A stretch of 10,983 bases of DNA from Chloroflexota bacterium (GCA_016210285.1 JACQUN010000115.1:1-10983), one strand, 5' to 3'; positions 1-7,278 are shown, numbered from the stretch's first letter. The notes: generated by a model from the letters alone, not told the origin. Translations and numbers: made by a program.

Positions 1-899
1 ACCTGACCTCCAGTATCCTGTTCGTGATTATCGCCCTCTTGCCAGACCTGGCGGTGCTGCGGGACCGGACCACCGGGTTCGCCCACCAGATTTACGGGTT
101 CCTCGCCATGGGCTGGCAGGGCAACCCCCGCCAGTGGAAGCTGCAAGCCATTGCCGGCATCCTCCTCTCAGCCCTGATCCTCCCGGTGTTCGTCTCCGTC
201 CACAGCATCGTATCCTGGGACTTCGGCATGGCTGCCGCAGTGGAAGGGTGGCACGCCACCATCTTCGCCCCATACTTCGTCATCGGAGCCGTCCACTCCG
301 GGGTCTCTGCGGTGGTCACCGTCATGGCCCTCATGCGCTGGATGTTCAAGTGGGACGACTACATCCGCAAGGAGCACTTCGACGCCATCGGCCGCCTCCT
401 GGTCGTAGTGGGGACAACGTGGTTCTTTTTCTTCTTCCTGGAGTTCATCTTTGGCATCTACAGCCAGGAAGCGCCTGAGCTCGCCCTGCGGCAGCTTCAA
501 GTGTTCACCTGGCCCTGGAGCATGATGTTCCTTGTGTTCCTTCTCGCAGGCTACTTCATCCCCGTGCCGCTGTGGATGTTCCGCAAGGTGCGGCGCAACA
601 TCGCCCTGATGTTTTGGACCTCCATCCTGGTCAACATCGGTATGTGGCTGGAGCGCTTCCTGATCATTGTGCCGGGGCTGGCCCGCAAGCAGGTCTTCAC
701 CTTTGACTGGGCAACCTACCGGCCCAGTGCCGTGGAGATTATCCTGGTGGCGGGATCCTTTGCCCTGGTCGCCTTAGGGCTCCTTACCTTTGGGAAGTTC
801 TTCCCCTTGATCCCTCTGGCAGAGCAGAAAGAGGGCCAGGTGCTCAAGGACGAGATCCAGGTTGGCCGCCGGAAAGTCCCCGCAACCATGCGTGAGTGA
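1..899 (+). CDS. actC: Alternative complex III membrane subunit ActC (NrfD/PsrC family), 5' end outside window
   Basis: Polytopic NrfD/PsrC-family protein that forms the quinol-interacting membrane core of alternative complex III, which transfers electrons from quinol to a c-type cytochrome. The frame is already open at position 3, so the gene starts before the window; the GTG at position 24 is internal. About 298 C-terminal residues are seen against roughly 450-490 for the family. Visible features are the segment LLPDLAVLRDR near the left edge, typical of NrfD proteins, and several long hydrophobic helices (for example the FFFFFLEFIFGIY stretch and MMFLVFLLAGYFIPVPLWMF). The protein has a hydrophilic tail ending in RRKVPATMRE. 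ActC is preferred over its paralogue ActF because DUF3341 (ActD) and monoheme ActE genes follow directly, as in the canonical actABCDE order. The stop at 897-899 lies 10 bases before actD. Confidence 0.87.
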   Translation, partial: LTSSILFVIIALLPDLAVLRDRTTGFAHQIYGFLAMGWQGNPRQWKLQAIAGILLSALILPVFVSVHSIVSWDFGMAAAVEGWHATIFAPYFVIGAVHSGVSAVVTVMALMRWMFKWDDYIRKEHFDAIGRLLVVVGTTWFFFFFLEFIFGIYSQEAPELALRQLQVFTWPWSMMFLVFLLAGYFIPVPLWMFRKVRRNIALMFWTSILVNIGMWLERFLIIVPGLARKQVFTFDWATYRPSAVEIILVAGSFALVALGLLTFGKFFPLIPLAEQKEGQVLKDEIQVGRRKVPATMRE

Positions 900-909
900 G
901 GGTGCCACT

Positions 910-1416
910 ATGCCTATGCGACATATCCTCGGCCTCTTCAAAGAAGTGGAGCGTGCAGCGGAGGGGGTCAGCGCCCTTGAGAAGGCTGGATTCGCTGTAC
1001 GGGACTCCGACATCCTGACGGGGACGCCTTACCCTGAAGGGACCTTCGGAGAGCCCCCGCCGCGCCACCGCCTCTACTTCTTCCCCCTGGTGGGTGCGGT
1101 CTGCGGCTTCTCCGTGGCCTTGCTTCTCACAGCAGGGACCCAGCTCGCCTATCCCCTGGTCACCGGAGGCAAGCCGATCCTCTCTATCCCTCCGATGACC
1201 ATCATCACCTACGAGGGGACCATGCTGGGGGCCATCCTGTTCACGGTGCTGGGCATCATCTTCGAGTCGCGGTTGCCCGGCCTGAGCAGCAAGCCCTATG
1301 ACGTCCGCATCACCGAGGGGTACATCGGAATCATGGTGTCCTGCCAGGAGGAGCGAGCGCCAGCAGCGGAGCAGGCGCTGCGCCAGGCGGGCGCCGAAGA
1401 CGTGAAACAGAAGTAG
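910..1416 (+). CDS. actD: Alternative complex III subunit ActD (DUF3341 family)
   Basis: ActD is a small membrane subunit of alternative complex III with a soluble ferredoxin-like fold and two transmembrane helices; it anchors the complex and has no cofactor of its own. From the ATG at 910 the product has 168 residues, a normal family length. It begins MPMRHILGLFKEVERAAEGV (the DUF3341 start, where an early helix follows the first strand), has membrane segments at about 57-78 and 98-118, and carries the conserved segment PPMTIITYEGTMLGA at about 94-108 between and into them. The C-terminal part resumes the soluble fold (YDVRITEGYIGIMV). The reading frame is open from 862, but those earlier codons overlap actC; ATG 910 has a GAGGG-type ribosome site just upstream. 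The cognate actE begins 9 bases after the stop, so all three act genes are probably one transcript. Confidence 0.87.
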   Translation: MPMRHILGLFKEVERAAEGVSALEKAGFAVRDSDILTGTPYPEGTFGEPPPRHRLYFFPLVGAVCGFSVALLLTAGTQLAYPLVTGGKPILSIPPMTIITYEGTMLGAILFTVLGIIFESRLPGLSSKPYDVRITEGYIGIMVSCQEERAPAAEQALRQAGAEDVKQK

Positions 1417-1425
1417 TGGGGCCTG

Positions 1426-2028
1426 ATGATAGCGATGCGTAGCGTGTCCCATGCTCCCACCCGGCAGCGGCGCCCGCGGTCTGCCCTGACACGCCTTGTC
1501 CCCTGCCTCCTCCTGATGGCGCTGCTGGGGCTGGCGGCGGCAGGATGCACCGCCGGCCGTTCCCAGGGGTCTTACCCCATCGACATCTTCACCGAGATGC
1601 ACTACTCGCAGTCCGTCCGCGCCCAGGAGCCGCCTCGGCTGGCCCCCCCTGAGGGCGCAGTGCCTGTCACCGGGCGGGAGCTAGCCTATGAACCCGACCA
1701 GTACAAAGCCCTGGCGAACCCGGTGCCGAGGGACGCGAAGGTGCTGCAGCAGGCAAACAGGCTCTTCCAGGTCAACTGCGCCCCCTGCCACGGGGCCCAG
1801 GGGAAGGGTGATGGCCCGACCACCACGCAGTTCCTTATCGAAAAGTACAAGTACACCCCAATCGTCACGTTAGACCTGACGAGCGCACAGGTGCAAAACC
1901 TTACGGATGGGGAGATCTTCAGTTTCATCACCAACGGCCTTGTTGTCATGCCCGCCTGGAAGAAGCTGTTGACCGAGCAGGAGCGATGGATGCTGGTGCA
2001 CGCCATCCGCTCCCTGGCGAGCCAGTAG
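1426..2028 (+). CDS. actE: Alternative complex III monoheme cytochrome c lipoprotein ActE
   Basis: ActE is the membrane-anchored monoheme cytochrome c of alternative complex III, acting outside the membrane to pass electrons on. The 200-residue product has a basic N-terminus, a hydrophobic core at about 24-39 and a lipobox LAAAGC with Cys41, so a lipid-anchored protein is predicted. The ActE signature region follows (YPIDIFTEMHYSQSVRAQEP, 50-69; PPEGAVPVTG after it). A single heme site CAPCH lies at 118-122, with His122 as one axial ligand and Met175 in the segment NGLVVMPAWKK as the likely second. The start at 1426 follows a short GGGG element; ATG 1435 is an alternative that removes three residues. 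It is the last gene of the act cluster here: the expected actF does not follow, and a long non-coding stretch begins. Confidence 0.9.
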   Translation: MIAMRSVSHAPTRQRRPRSALTRLVPCLLLMALLGLAAAGCTAGRSQGSYPIDIFTEMHYSQSVRAQEPPRLAPPEGAVPVTGRELAYEPDQYKALANPVPRDAKVLQQANRLFQVNCAPCHGAQGKGDGPTTTQFLIEKYKYTPIVTLDLTSAQVQNLTDGEIFSFITNGLVVMPAWKKLLTEQERWMLVHAIRSLASQ

Positions 2029-2159
2029 CCTCTGCCCCTGCCTTCGGCGCATCAGCACGTCTCCGCCGCATCAGGGCCCGCCGCTGCATTGCCCCCTTCA
2101 GCCCTGCTCATCCGCCGCTGGCCAGGTATTGTTATCCCCTGGGACGAGTATTCTCACGC

Positions 2160-2189
2160 TTGGCAGAACACCTCGGCACCGCCTATAAC
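2160..2189 (+). promoter_or_regulatory. Predicted sigma70-type promoter for the ccm operon
   Basis: A TTGGCA box at 2160-2165 (5 of 6 to TTGACA) and TATAAC at 2184-2189 (5 of 6 to TATAAT) are separated by 18 bases. It is the best promoter match I found in the window and sits in the non-coding gap between actE and ccmH, so it probably drives ccmH and the genes after it from a start near 2196. The same 18-base spacing with a CTGGCA box recurs before the YhhQ-type gene at 10085-10114. Confidence 0.5.
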
Positions 2190-2261
2190 AAAAGGAGAGC
2201 GCAGGGGCGACGAATAGCTGCGAGGGACAAGCTGTGCCTCCGCCAGGCCTTGAGGAGGACA

Positions 2262-2277
2262 CGCCCGTCGCACGGCG
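2262..2277 (+). other. GC-rich hairpin in the ccmH leader
   Basis: CCCGTC and GGCGGG can pair around a GCAC loop, forming a six-base-pair stem (one G-U pair) within the predicted ccmH leader. The bases just after it include CCCCTTTGTT, a weak T-rich tail, so an attenuator is conceivable, but the tail is poor for an intrinsic terminator. Coordinates are accurate to within a few bases. Confidence 0.25.
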
Positions 2278-2356
2278 GGGGTGCCCCTTTGTTCGTGGCA
2301 CTGGTGGGGCCAGCAGGCTGACAGGGGCAAGGCGGTGGTTGTCCGCACAAAAATGA

Positions 2357-2362
2357 TAGAAT
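2357..2362 (+). promoter_or_regulatory. Possible second -10 element close to ccmH
   Basis: TAGAAT (5 of 6 to TATAAT) lies 18 bases before the ccmH ATG. No acceptable -35 box is visible at 16-18 bases upstream (the region reads GGTGGT), so this is a weak candidate. The ribosome site of ccmH, AAGGA at 2372-2376, lies between it and the start codon. Confidence 0.2.
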
Positions 2363-2380
2363 GGACACGAGAAGGAAAGT

Positions 2381-3004
2381 ATGCGCTTCCCTGGCGAGTA
2401 CCGAGACTTGGGAGCAAAGCGCCTGGCTCAGCTTCACAGACTGCCGTGGCTGCTGTCGCCACTCCTGTGCCTGCTGCTCGTTCTGGCGGCCTGCCAGGGG
2501 GCTGGGGAACCCGCGTCCCTGGAGCAACGCGCTCAGGAGATTGATCGCAGCCTCATCTGCCCCGTGTGCCCTGGCGAGACCATTGACCAATCTCAGGTGG
2601 AACTGGCGAAGCAGATGCAGGCGATGGTGCGTGAGAAGCTTGCAGCCGGGGACAGCAGGGAACAGATCCTTGCGTTCTTCGCCGAGCGGTATGGCGAGAG
2701 AGTCCTTGCGGCCCCCCCCAAGCACGGGTTCTCCCTGGCCGCCTGGCTGATTCCCCCTGTTGTGCTGCTCGCCGGAGGGATAGGGCTGGTGCTGGCCGTT
2801 CGCCGAATGCGACGCTCCTCCAACCCGCCCGCCCAGGAGACGAGGAGGCCCCCCGAGGCGGGTCTTGAGCCCTACCTCTCCCTGGTGGACCAGGACCTGC
2901 AGGGAACCGCCAGGCCAGGCGCCCAGGATGCGCCCGGCGGGAAAGACCCGGCTCAGGGCGGTGAGCCAGGCCCTGGGCAAAGCGAAGAAACAAGGAGAGG
3001 CTGA
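2381..3004 (+). CDS. ccmH: Cytochrome c maturation protein CcmH (CycL/Ccl2 type)
   Basis: CcmH is a membrane-anchored thiol oxidoreductase of the system I pathway that handles the CXXCH cysteines of apocytochrome c and works with CcmF and CcmG on the outer face of the membrane. The 207-residue product has an N-terminal hydrophobic segment at about 22-37 ending in LVLAAC, a lipobox-like site with Cys38. The family motif follows as LICPVC at 58-63 (Cys60 and Cys63; usually LRCxxC). The helical core continues with the typical YGERVL at 104-109 and PP.HGF just after, then a transmembrane helix at about 120-140 closed by RRMRR. The tail from 147 to 207 is a Pro/Gly/Glu-rich extension, longer than in small CcmH proteins and without TPR character. 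ATG 2381 has a clear AAGGA site. The ccmF start follows 3 bases after the stop. Confidence 0.9.
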   Translation: MRFPGEYRDLGAKRLAQLHRLPWLLSPLLCLLLVLAACQGAGEPASLEQRAQEIDRSLICPVCPGETIDQSQVELAKQMQAMVREKLAAGDSREQILAFFAERYGERVLAAPPKHGFSLAAWLIPPVVLLAGGIGLVLAVRRMRRSSNPPAQETRRPPEAGLEPYLSLVDQDLQGTARPGAQDAPGGKDPAQGGEPGPGQSEETRRG

Positions 3005-3007
3005 CGG

Positions 3008-5020
3008 ATGGCTGACCTGGGAGCCCTCGCAGTCCTTCTCGCCCTGGCTCTGGCCTCCTACGCAGCGGTGGGCTCGGCCCTGGGTGCGTGGAGGCGCTTG
3101 CCGGACCTGGTGACGAGCGCCCGCTACGCCACCTACCTCACGGTCCCCGTCATCGCCCTGGCCGTTGCGATTCTTATCAATGCCTTCCTGACCCACGACT
3201 TCAGCATCCGGTACGTGGCAGCGCACAGCAGCCGGGACATGGCCCCCTGGCTCACCTGGGTGGCGTTCTACGCGGGCAACGAAGGCTCGCTGCTGTACAT
3301 CGCCCTGGTTCTCTCGGCCATGTCGGCGCTGGCTATAGCTCTCTGCCCAGGGCGCATCGAGGCAAGCCGCCCCTACACCAATACCGTCCTGATGCTCACC
3401 CTGGCCTTCCTGCTGGGGATCCTGGCCACCCTAGCCAGCCCCTTCGTGCGCCTGCCCTTTACCCCTCTCGACGGCCAGGGAATCAACCCGCTCCTCACCC
3501 ACCCGGGGATGTTCTTCCACCCGCCGGTAATGATGACAGGGCTGATGTCCGTGGTGGTCCCCTTCGCCTTCGGGATGGGCGCGCTCCTGGCTGGCAAGGT
3601 AGGCGATGAGTGGCTCGAAGCTGGCCGAACGTGGGGCCTCGTGTCGTGGCTCATCCTGAGCCTGGGGAATCTCCTTGGGGCATGGTGGGCCTACACCAAC
3701 CTTGGATGGGGCGGCTACTGGCGTTGGGACCCGGTGGAGAACGCTTGGATCATGGCCTGGTTCCCCCTCACGGCCTTTCTGCACTCCATCGTGGTGCAGC
3801 GGCAGCGCGGGATGTTCCGCATGTGGAACGTCGCCCTGATCATCGCCGCCTTTGGGCTGGCCCAGTACGGGATGTTCATGAACCGGGGCGGGTCGGTGCC
3901 TTCCATCCACTCCTTCGGACAGTCCACGCTGGGATGGATGTTCCTCCTCTTCATGGGCGCCAGCATGGTCGGGTCGATAGGCATCTTCCTGTGGCGCTAC
4001 ACTAACTTCACCAGCGCGGCGTCCCTGGAGTCTGGCTTCTCTCGAGAGGCCGCCTTCCTCGGCAACAACCTGCTGCTCCTGGCCATCACCTTCGTCATCG
4101 TCTGGGGAACAACGTTCCCGCTCCTGTCCGAGGCGCTCCGTGGGGCGGTCGTCACCGTAGCTCGGCCCTACTACGACCAGGTGACCGGGCCCCTCTTCCT
4201 GGCCCTCATCCTCCTCATGGCGGTGGGTCCATTGCTGCCCTGGCGGCGTGCTTCATGGCGTGGCGTGGGGCAAGCCCTGGTGGTCCCAGGTGGTGTAGCC
4301 GTGGCGGTCGTGGCGGTGTCCCTGCTGGTAGGGATACGCAAGCCATATCCCGTCGTCGCCTTTGGAGTGTGCGCCCTGGCAGTCGGAGGGGTCCTGCGGG
4401 AGTGGGTGCGCGGGACACGAGCTCGGCAGCGCAAGGGTGAGAACCCCCTCCTGGCGTTCGCAGGGCTCATCGCCGCCAACCGCCCCCGATATGGGGGGTA
4501 CGTCGTGCATCTGGCTATTGTCCTCCTCGCCCTGGGTGTCACCGGTTCCTCTTTCTACCGTGTTCAGCGAGATGTGACCCTCGCCCCAGGGCAGCGGATA
4601 ACAGTGGGCGACTACACCCTCCAATACCTCGGCGCTACGGCGCTGGAGCGGCCCAACCGCGTTGAGCGGCGCGCAAGGCTCCAGGTGCTCCGAAAGACGA
4701 CCCCTATTGCCACCCTGACAACGGGCTATGACTTCTATCCCAACAACTCCCCCAATACAGCCACGCGGGCCGCAATCCGCTCCACGCCGGTGGAAGACCT
4801 CTATATCATCACCAGTGAGTTCACTGAGGATGGAAGCGCAGTGTTCCGCATCCTGGTGAACCCGCTGGTGCTCTGGATCTGGGTTGCAGGGCCACTCCTC
4901 ATCCTCGGCACGTTGGTCGCCCTCTGGCCGGGCCGACGCCCTGTGCCCTACCCTGTCCGGGTTGCGGAGAAGGCGCCAGCCACCGCGGGAGCGCCGCTGC
5001 GCGAGAAGAAAGAGGGATAG
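3008..5020 (+). CDS. ccmF: Heme lyase CcmF (cytochrome c-type biogenesis, CcmF/CycK/CcsA family)
   Basis: CcmF is the membrane heme-lyase component of system I; it receives heme and joins it to the cysteine thiols of apocytochromes on the outer side of the membrane. The 670-residue length matches the family (about 650). The tryptophan-rich WWD domain is present as WGGYWRWDPVENAW at 234-247. Histidines fall at the positions expected for heme ligands in this family: His165 and His171 in THPGMFFHPP, His259, His301 in SVPSIHSF and His501 in YGGYVVHLA. The early segment YAGNEGSLLYI at 88-98 is also typical. Many membrane helices are seen; a soluble domain at about 515-615 precedes the last helix (618-640). 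The start ATG 3008 has an AAGGAG site ten bases upstream, inside the end of ccmH, suggesting coupled translation. No defect seen. Confidence 0.95.
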   Translation: MADLGALAVLLALALASYAAVGSALGAWRRLPDLVTSARYATYLTVPVIALAVAILINAFLTHDFSIRYVAAHSSRDMAPWLTWVAFYAGNEGSLLYIALVLSAMSALAIALCPGRIEASRPYTNTVLMLTLAFLLGILATLASPFVRLPFTPLDGQGINPLLTHPGMFFHPPVMMTGLMSVVVPFAFGMGALLAGKVGDEWLEAGRTWGLVSWLILSLGNLLGAWWAYTNLGWGGYWRWDPVENAWIMAWFPLTAFLHSIVVQRQRGMFRMWNVALIIAAFGLAQYGMFMNRGGSVPSIHSFGQSTLGWMFLLFMGASMVGSIGIFLWRYTNFTSAASLESGFSREAAFLGNNLLLLAITFVIVWGTTFPLLSEALRGAVVTVARPYYDQVTGPLFLALILLMAVGPLLPWRRASWRGVGQALVVPGGVAVAVVAVSLLVGIRKPYPVVAFGVCALAVGGVLREWVRGTRARQRKGENPLLAFAGLIAANRPRYGGYVVHLAIVLLALGVTGSSFYRVQRDVTLAPGQRITVGDYTLQYLGATALERPNRVERRARLQVLRKTTPIATLTTGYDFYPNNSPNTATRAAIRSTPVEDLYIITSEFTEDGSAVFRILVNPLVLWIWVAGPLLILGTLVALWPGRRPVPYPVRVAEKAPATAGAPLREKKEG

Positions 5021-5064
5021 GCATTCCTAATGGATAGCACGACCAGGAACAGGATAGAGCGTCC

Positions 5065-5439
5065 ATGCTCTTTCTGATCGGAGCCCTCGTAATCCTCCTG
5101 TCGGTGGGGATTCTGCTCATCCCCTTCCTGCAGCGGGACCGTCGAAGGGCGACATTGCCCAGGGACACCTCCCAGGAGGCGTTGCTGCGCCGCGAAGCCA
5201 TCTACCAGGAGATCAACACCCTTCAGCTTGAGTACGAACTGGGCCACATCAACGAGGCGGACTTCCAGGCACGCCTCCACGACTACCGCCTCCAGGCAGC
5301 AGCCGCGCTGAAGGAAGAGGTGGAGCAGTCCGAGGCTGCGCAGGCATTGGCTGCAGCCCTGGAGGAAGAGGTCAAGGCTCTTCGCCAGGCGAACCCAGCG
5401 AAGGATGCTGCCTCCTCCAGCACAGGGAGCCCACCGTGA
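5065..5439 (+). CDS. Short CcmI-like protein: one membrane helix plus cytoplasmic coiled coil
   Basis: A 124-residue protein with one N-terminal membrane helix (about 2-22) followed by QRDRRR, which by the positive-inside rule places the rest in the cytoplasm. A long helical region follows: REAIYQEINTLQLEY.LG at 43-60, INEADFQARLHDYR at 62-75, then an Ala/Glu-rich coiled coil to about 108 and a low-complexity tail. This matches the N-terminal part of CcmI/CycH (membrane helix plus cytoplasmic helical loop) but lacks the second membrane helix and the periplasmic TPR domain of proteobacterial CcmI, which binds apocytochrome. The place directly after ccmF supports a cytochrome maturation role; the exact role is inferred. 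The start at 5065 is 44 bases after ccmF, with AGGATAGAG upstream. Its stop overlaps the next start (GTGA). Confidence 0.72.
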   Translation: MLFLIGALVILLSVGILLIPFLQRDRRRATLPRDTSQEALLRREAIYQEINTLQLEYELGHINEADFQARLHDYRLQAAAALKEEVEQSEAAQALAAALEEEVKALRQANPAKDAASSSTGSPP

Positions 5440-6650
5440 AGCATCTCCTGTGGATTCCCGCCCTCCTCACCGCCCTGATGCTGGCCATTGCCCCTGCGGC
5501 CTCTCCCACCTTCGCCGACCAGCCCACCACCCTCTCGGGCGTGGTCGTGAACGGAACCCCGGGGGGAGGTGTTCCCGCGGGGCTTGAGGTAACCCTCCAC
5601 ATCCTGAAGGGAGAACAGGCGGTGGAGAGCCGCACGGCGCTCCTGGACTCAGAGGGCCGCTTCACCTTCGAAGCTCTCCCAGGGGGCGAAGGAACACGCT
5701 ACGTCCTGCTCACGGTGTACCAGACGGCAGGGTATGTCGCGGAGCCTGCCCCAGCAAAGGAGGGCGACCCCGTGGTCCTGCGGATCTATGAAAGCGCCAG
5801 CAGCCTGGAAGACATCCGTATCCGCAGCAACGTCCTCCTCATCACAGATCCCGACCCCGGGAGACGCTCGGTAGCCTTCCTGGAAATGGTCGTGCTGGAG
5901 AACGTCGGCACCCGCACCGTTGTCCCGGGGGTGAAGGAGCCGGCTTCCATGACCCTGCTCCGCTTCTCCCTGCCGCCAGGCGCCCAGGAGTTCCACCTGG
6001 AGAGCGACCTGGTGGGCGGCGACGTGCTTCAGGTGGACCGGGGGTTCGCGGTCACCTCCCCGGTGCCCCCGGGGACCCACCAGCTCCTCTTTGCCTACCG
6101 AACGCCGTATCAGGGAAGCGAGCTTGCCGTCACCCGGCGCTTCCCTCTTGGCGCCGACGCCTTCCGGGTGCTGGTGCCCCAGCCCCTTGCCGCAGTGAAG
6201 GTTTCTGGCCTCCAGGAACAGCCGTCACAAGAGGTGGAGAAGACCAGCTACCAGAGTCTGCTGGGGCAGCAACTCACCCCTGAATCCGTGGTTCAGCTTA
6301 CACTGCGAGGTCTGCCCAAAGCATCTCCCACCCAAGGGGTACAGAACGTGATGGCCCCTGGCCGGTATGGCATCATGGCCTTGGCCTCACTGTTGGGCAT
6401 GGCGCTGCTGGCTATCCTGGGGTACGCCCTGCTGCGGCGACGCGCCCGCGCCCCTGCGCTGGCCTCCGCCGCCTCACCGGCGGAGCGAGAAGCCCTCGTT
6501 GCAGCCATAGCCCGCCTGGATGACAGCTTTGCCCGGGGGGAGCTCAGCGAGGCGGAGCACCAGCGGCGGCGAGGGGAGCTGAAAACCAGGCTTCTGGAGC
6601 AAGCCCTGCAAGAGAAGGGAGAGGAGCCGCCCACCACGCGCCCCGTATAA
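5436..6650 (+). CDS. Unrecognised exported membrane-anchored protein of the ccm operon, with CcmI-like cytoplasmic tail
   Basis: I do not recognise a named family for the whole protein (404 residues). It has a signal peptide (about 1-27, likely cleaved after SPTFA), then an outer-face region. Residues 30-120 look like a beta-sandwich of the carboxypeptidase-regulatory or transthyretin-like kind (LSGVVVNGTPGG, DSEGRFTFEALP); 125-295 is a second beta-rich part. A membrane helix at about 312-333 is followed by RRRAR. A cytoplasmic tail at 351-392 forms a predicted helical hairpin (REALVAAIARLDDSFARGEL, then SEAEHQRRR) that aligns without gaps to the motif in the preceding CcmI-like protein. The GTG start at 5436 overlaps the upstream stop by four bases, so translation is probably coupled. 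A role in cytochrome c maturation, perhaps presenting apocytochrome, is inferred from position only. Confidence 0.85.
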   Translation: MKHLLWIPALLTALMLAIAPAASPTFADQPTTLSGVVVNGTPGGGVPAGLEVTLHILKGEQAVESRTALLDSEGRFTFEALPGGEGTRYVLLTVYQTAGYVAEPAPAKEGDPVVLRIYESASSLEDIRIRSNVLLITDPDPGRRSVAFLEMVVLENVGTRTVVPGVKEPASMTLLRFSLPPGAQEFHLESDLVGGDVLQVDRGFAVTSPVPPGTHQLLFAYRTPYQGSELAVTRRFPLGADAFRVLVPQPLAAVKVSGLQEQPSQEVEKTSYQSLLGQQLTPESVVQLTLRGLPKASPTQGVQNVMAPGRYGIMALASLLGMALLAILGYALLRRRARAPALASAASPAEREALVAAIARLDDSFARGELSEAEHQRRRGELKTRLLEQALQEKGEEPPTTRPV

Positions 6651-6678
6651 GACAGCCCGGTATCGAGAAGGCATCAAC

Positions 6679-7239
6679 GTGAAGCTGCGACGACCTCTTA
6701 TTCTGCTGGCAACCCTTGTCCCCCTGGCTGCCCTTCTCGCCTTGCTGGGCTGGGGCCTCGGTCGCGCAGGAGGAAGGCCAGGAGGTGGGGCCATCTTCCA
6801 AAGCCTGGGCGAGGTCGCCGTCAAAGGAGGGCCTGCACGGGACTTCACCCTCTCCACCTTCGGCGGAGGTGCCCTTCGGCTGGGCGACCTGCGAGGGAAG
6901 GTGGTTGTCATTGACTTCTGGGCCTCCTGGTGCCCGCCCTGCCGGGAAGAGGCCCCTGGCCTGGCCCAGGTGTCCGGGGAGTATCAGAAACGGGGGGTGG
7001 AGTTTGTTGGCATAGCCATCTGGGACAAGGAGAAGGATGCCCTGGGGTTCATCCGCCGCTTCAGCATCCTGTACCCCAACGGGCTGGACGCCCAGGGCAA
7101 GATTGCCGTTGACTACGGAGTCACTGGCATTCCGGAGAAGTATTTCGTTGACCGCTCCGGGAATCTGGTTCGGAAGTTTGTGGGGCCCATGACCCCTGAA
7201 AAGCTGCGTTCCATCCTTGACGAGCTTCTGTCCCAATAG
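6679..7239 (+). CDS. ccmG: TlpA/ResA/CcmG-type thioredoxin, membrane-anchored
   Basis: A thiol-disulfide oxidoreductase of the TlpA/ResA/CcmG (DsbE) group, which keeps apocytochrome c or CcmH cysteines reduced on the outer side of the membrane. The 186-residue product has a membrane helix at about 8-27, a redox-peroxiredoxin-like thioredoxin domain from about 50, the active site WCPPC at 84-88 and the cis-proline segment GVTGIPEKYFVD at 147-158 (Pro152), close to the GVxGxPE form of CcmG. KVVVIDFWASW leads into the active site as expected. The start is GTG 6679 with a GAGAAGG site seven bases upstream; the previous stop is 28 bases away, so it belongs to the ccm operon. The symbol reflects context; sequence alone does not separate CcmG from ResA. 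CcdA (9192-10037) is the likely electron donor. Confidence 0.87.
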   Translation: MKLRRPLILLATLVPLAALLALLGWGLGRAGGRPGGGAIFQSLGEVAVKGGPARDFTLSTFGGGALRLGDLRGKVVVIDFWASWCPPCREEAPGLAQVSGEYQKRGVEFVGIAIWDKEKDALGFIRRFSILYPNGLDAQGKIAVDYGVTGIPEKYFVDRSGNLVRKFVGPMTPEKLRSILDELLSQ

Positions 7240-7245
7240 CCGCCT

Positions 7246-7259
7246 CACCCGTCGGGGTG
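7246..7259 (+). terminator. Weak hairpin after the ccm operon
   Basis: CACCC and GGGTG flank a GTCG loop a few bases after the stop of the TlpA-type gene. There is no T-run after it, so termination is doubtful; it is the only compact hairpin immediately after the gene. Confidence 0.2.
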
Positions 7260-7278
7260 TGCCAGGGCTTGGCGCGTG

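Larger units (their letters stand above)
2029..2380. other. 352-base intergenic region between the act and ccm gene blocks
   Basis: No convincing gene lies here on either strand. It contains a sigma70-like promoter (2160-2189), a candidate hairpin (about 2262-2277), a weaker -10-like TAGAAT (2357-2362) and the ccmH ribosome site. If transcription starts near 2196 the ccmH message has a leader of about 185 bases. I recognise no known riboswitch, T-box or structured RNA in it, and no clear T-run terminator after actE. A GTG-initiated 40-codon frame at 2234-2356 is open but has no protein-like character. Confidence 0.6.

Noticed and set aside
2234..2356. A 40-codon GTG frame in the ccmH leader with GAGGG upstream
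   Set aside because: Arg/Gly-rich composition typical of chance frames in GC-rich DNA; no hydrophobic core, no family resemblance.
2183..3226. Long minus-strand frame over the leader, ccmH and the start of ccmF
   Set aside because: Antisense shadow of real genes; its translation is low-complexity Gly/Arg/Gln-rich without domains.
5031..5078. A 15-codon frame overlapping the start of the CcmI-like gene, as a possible leader peptide
   Set aside because: Poor ribosome site spacing and nothing regulatory about the peptide; most likely chance.
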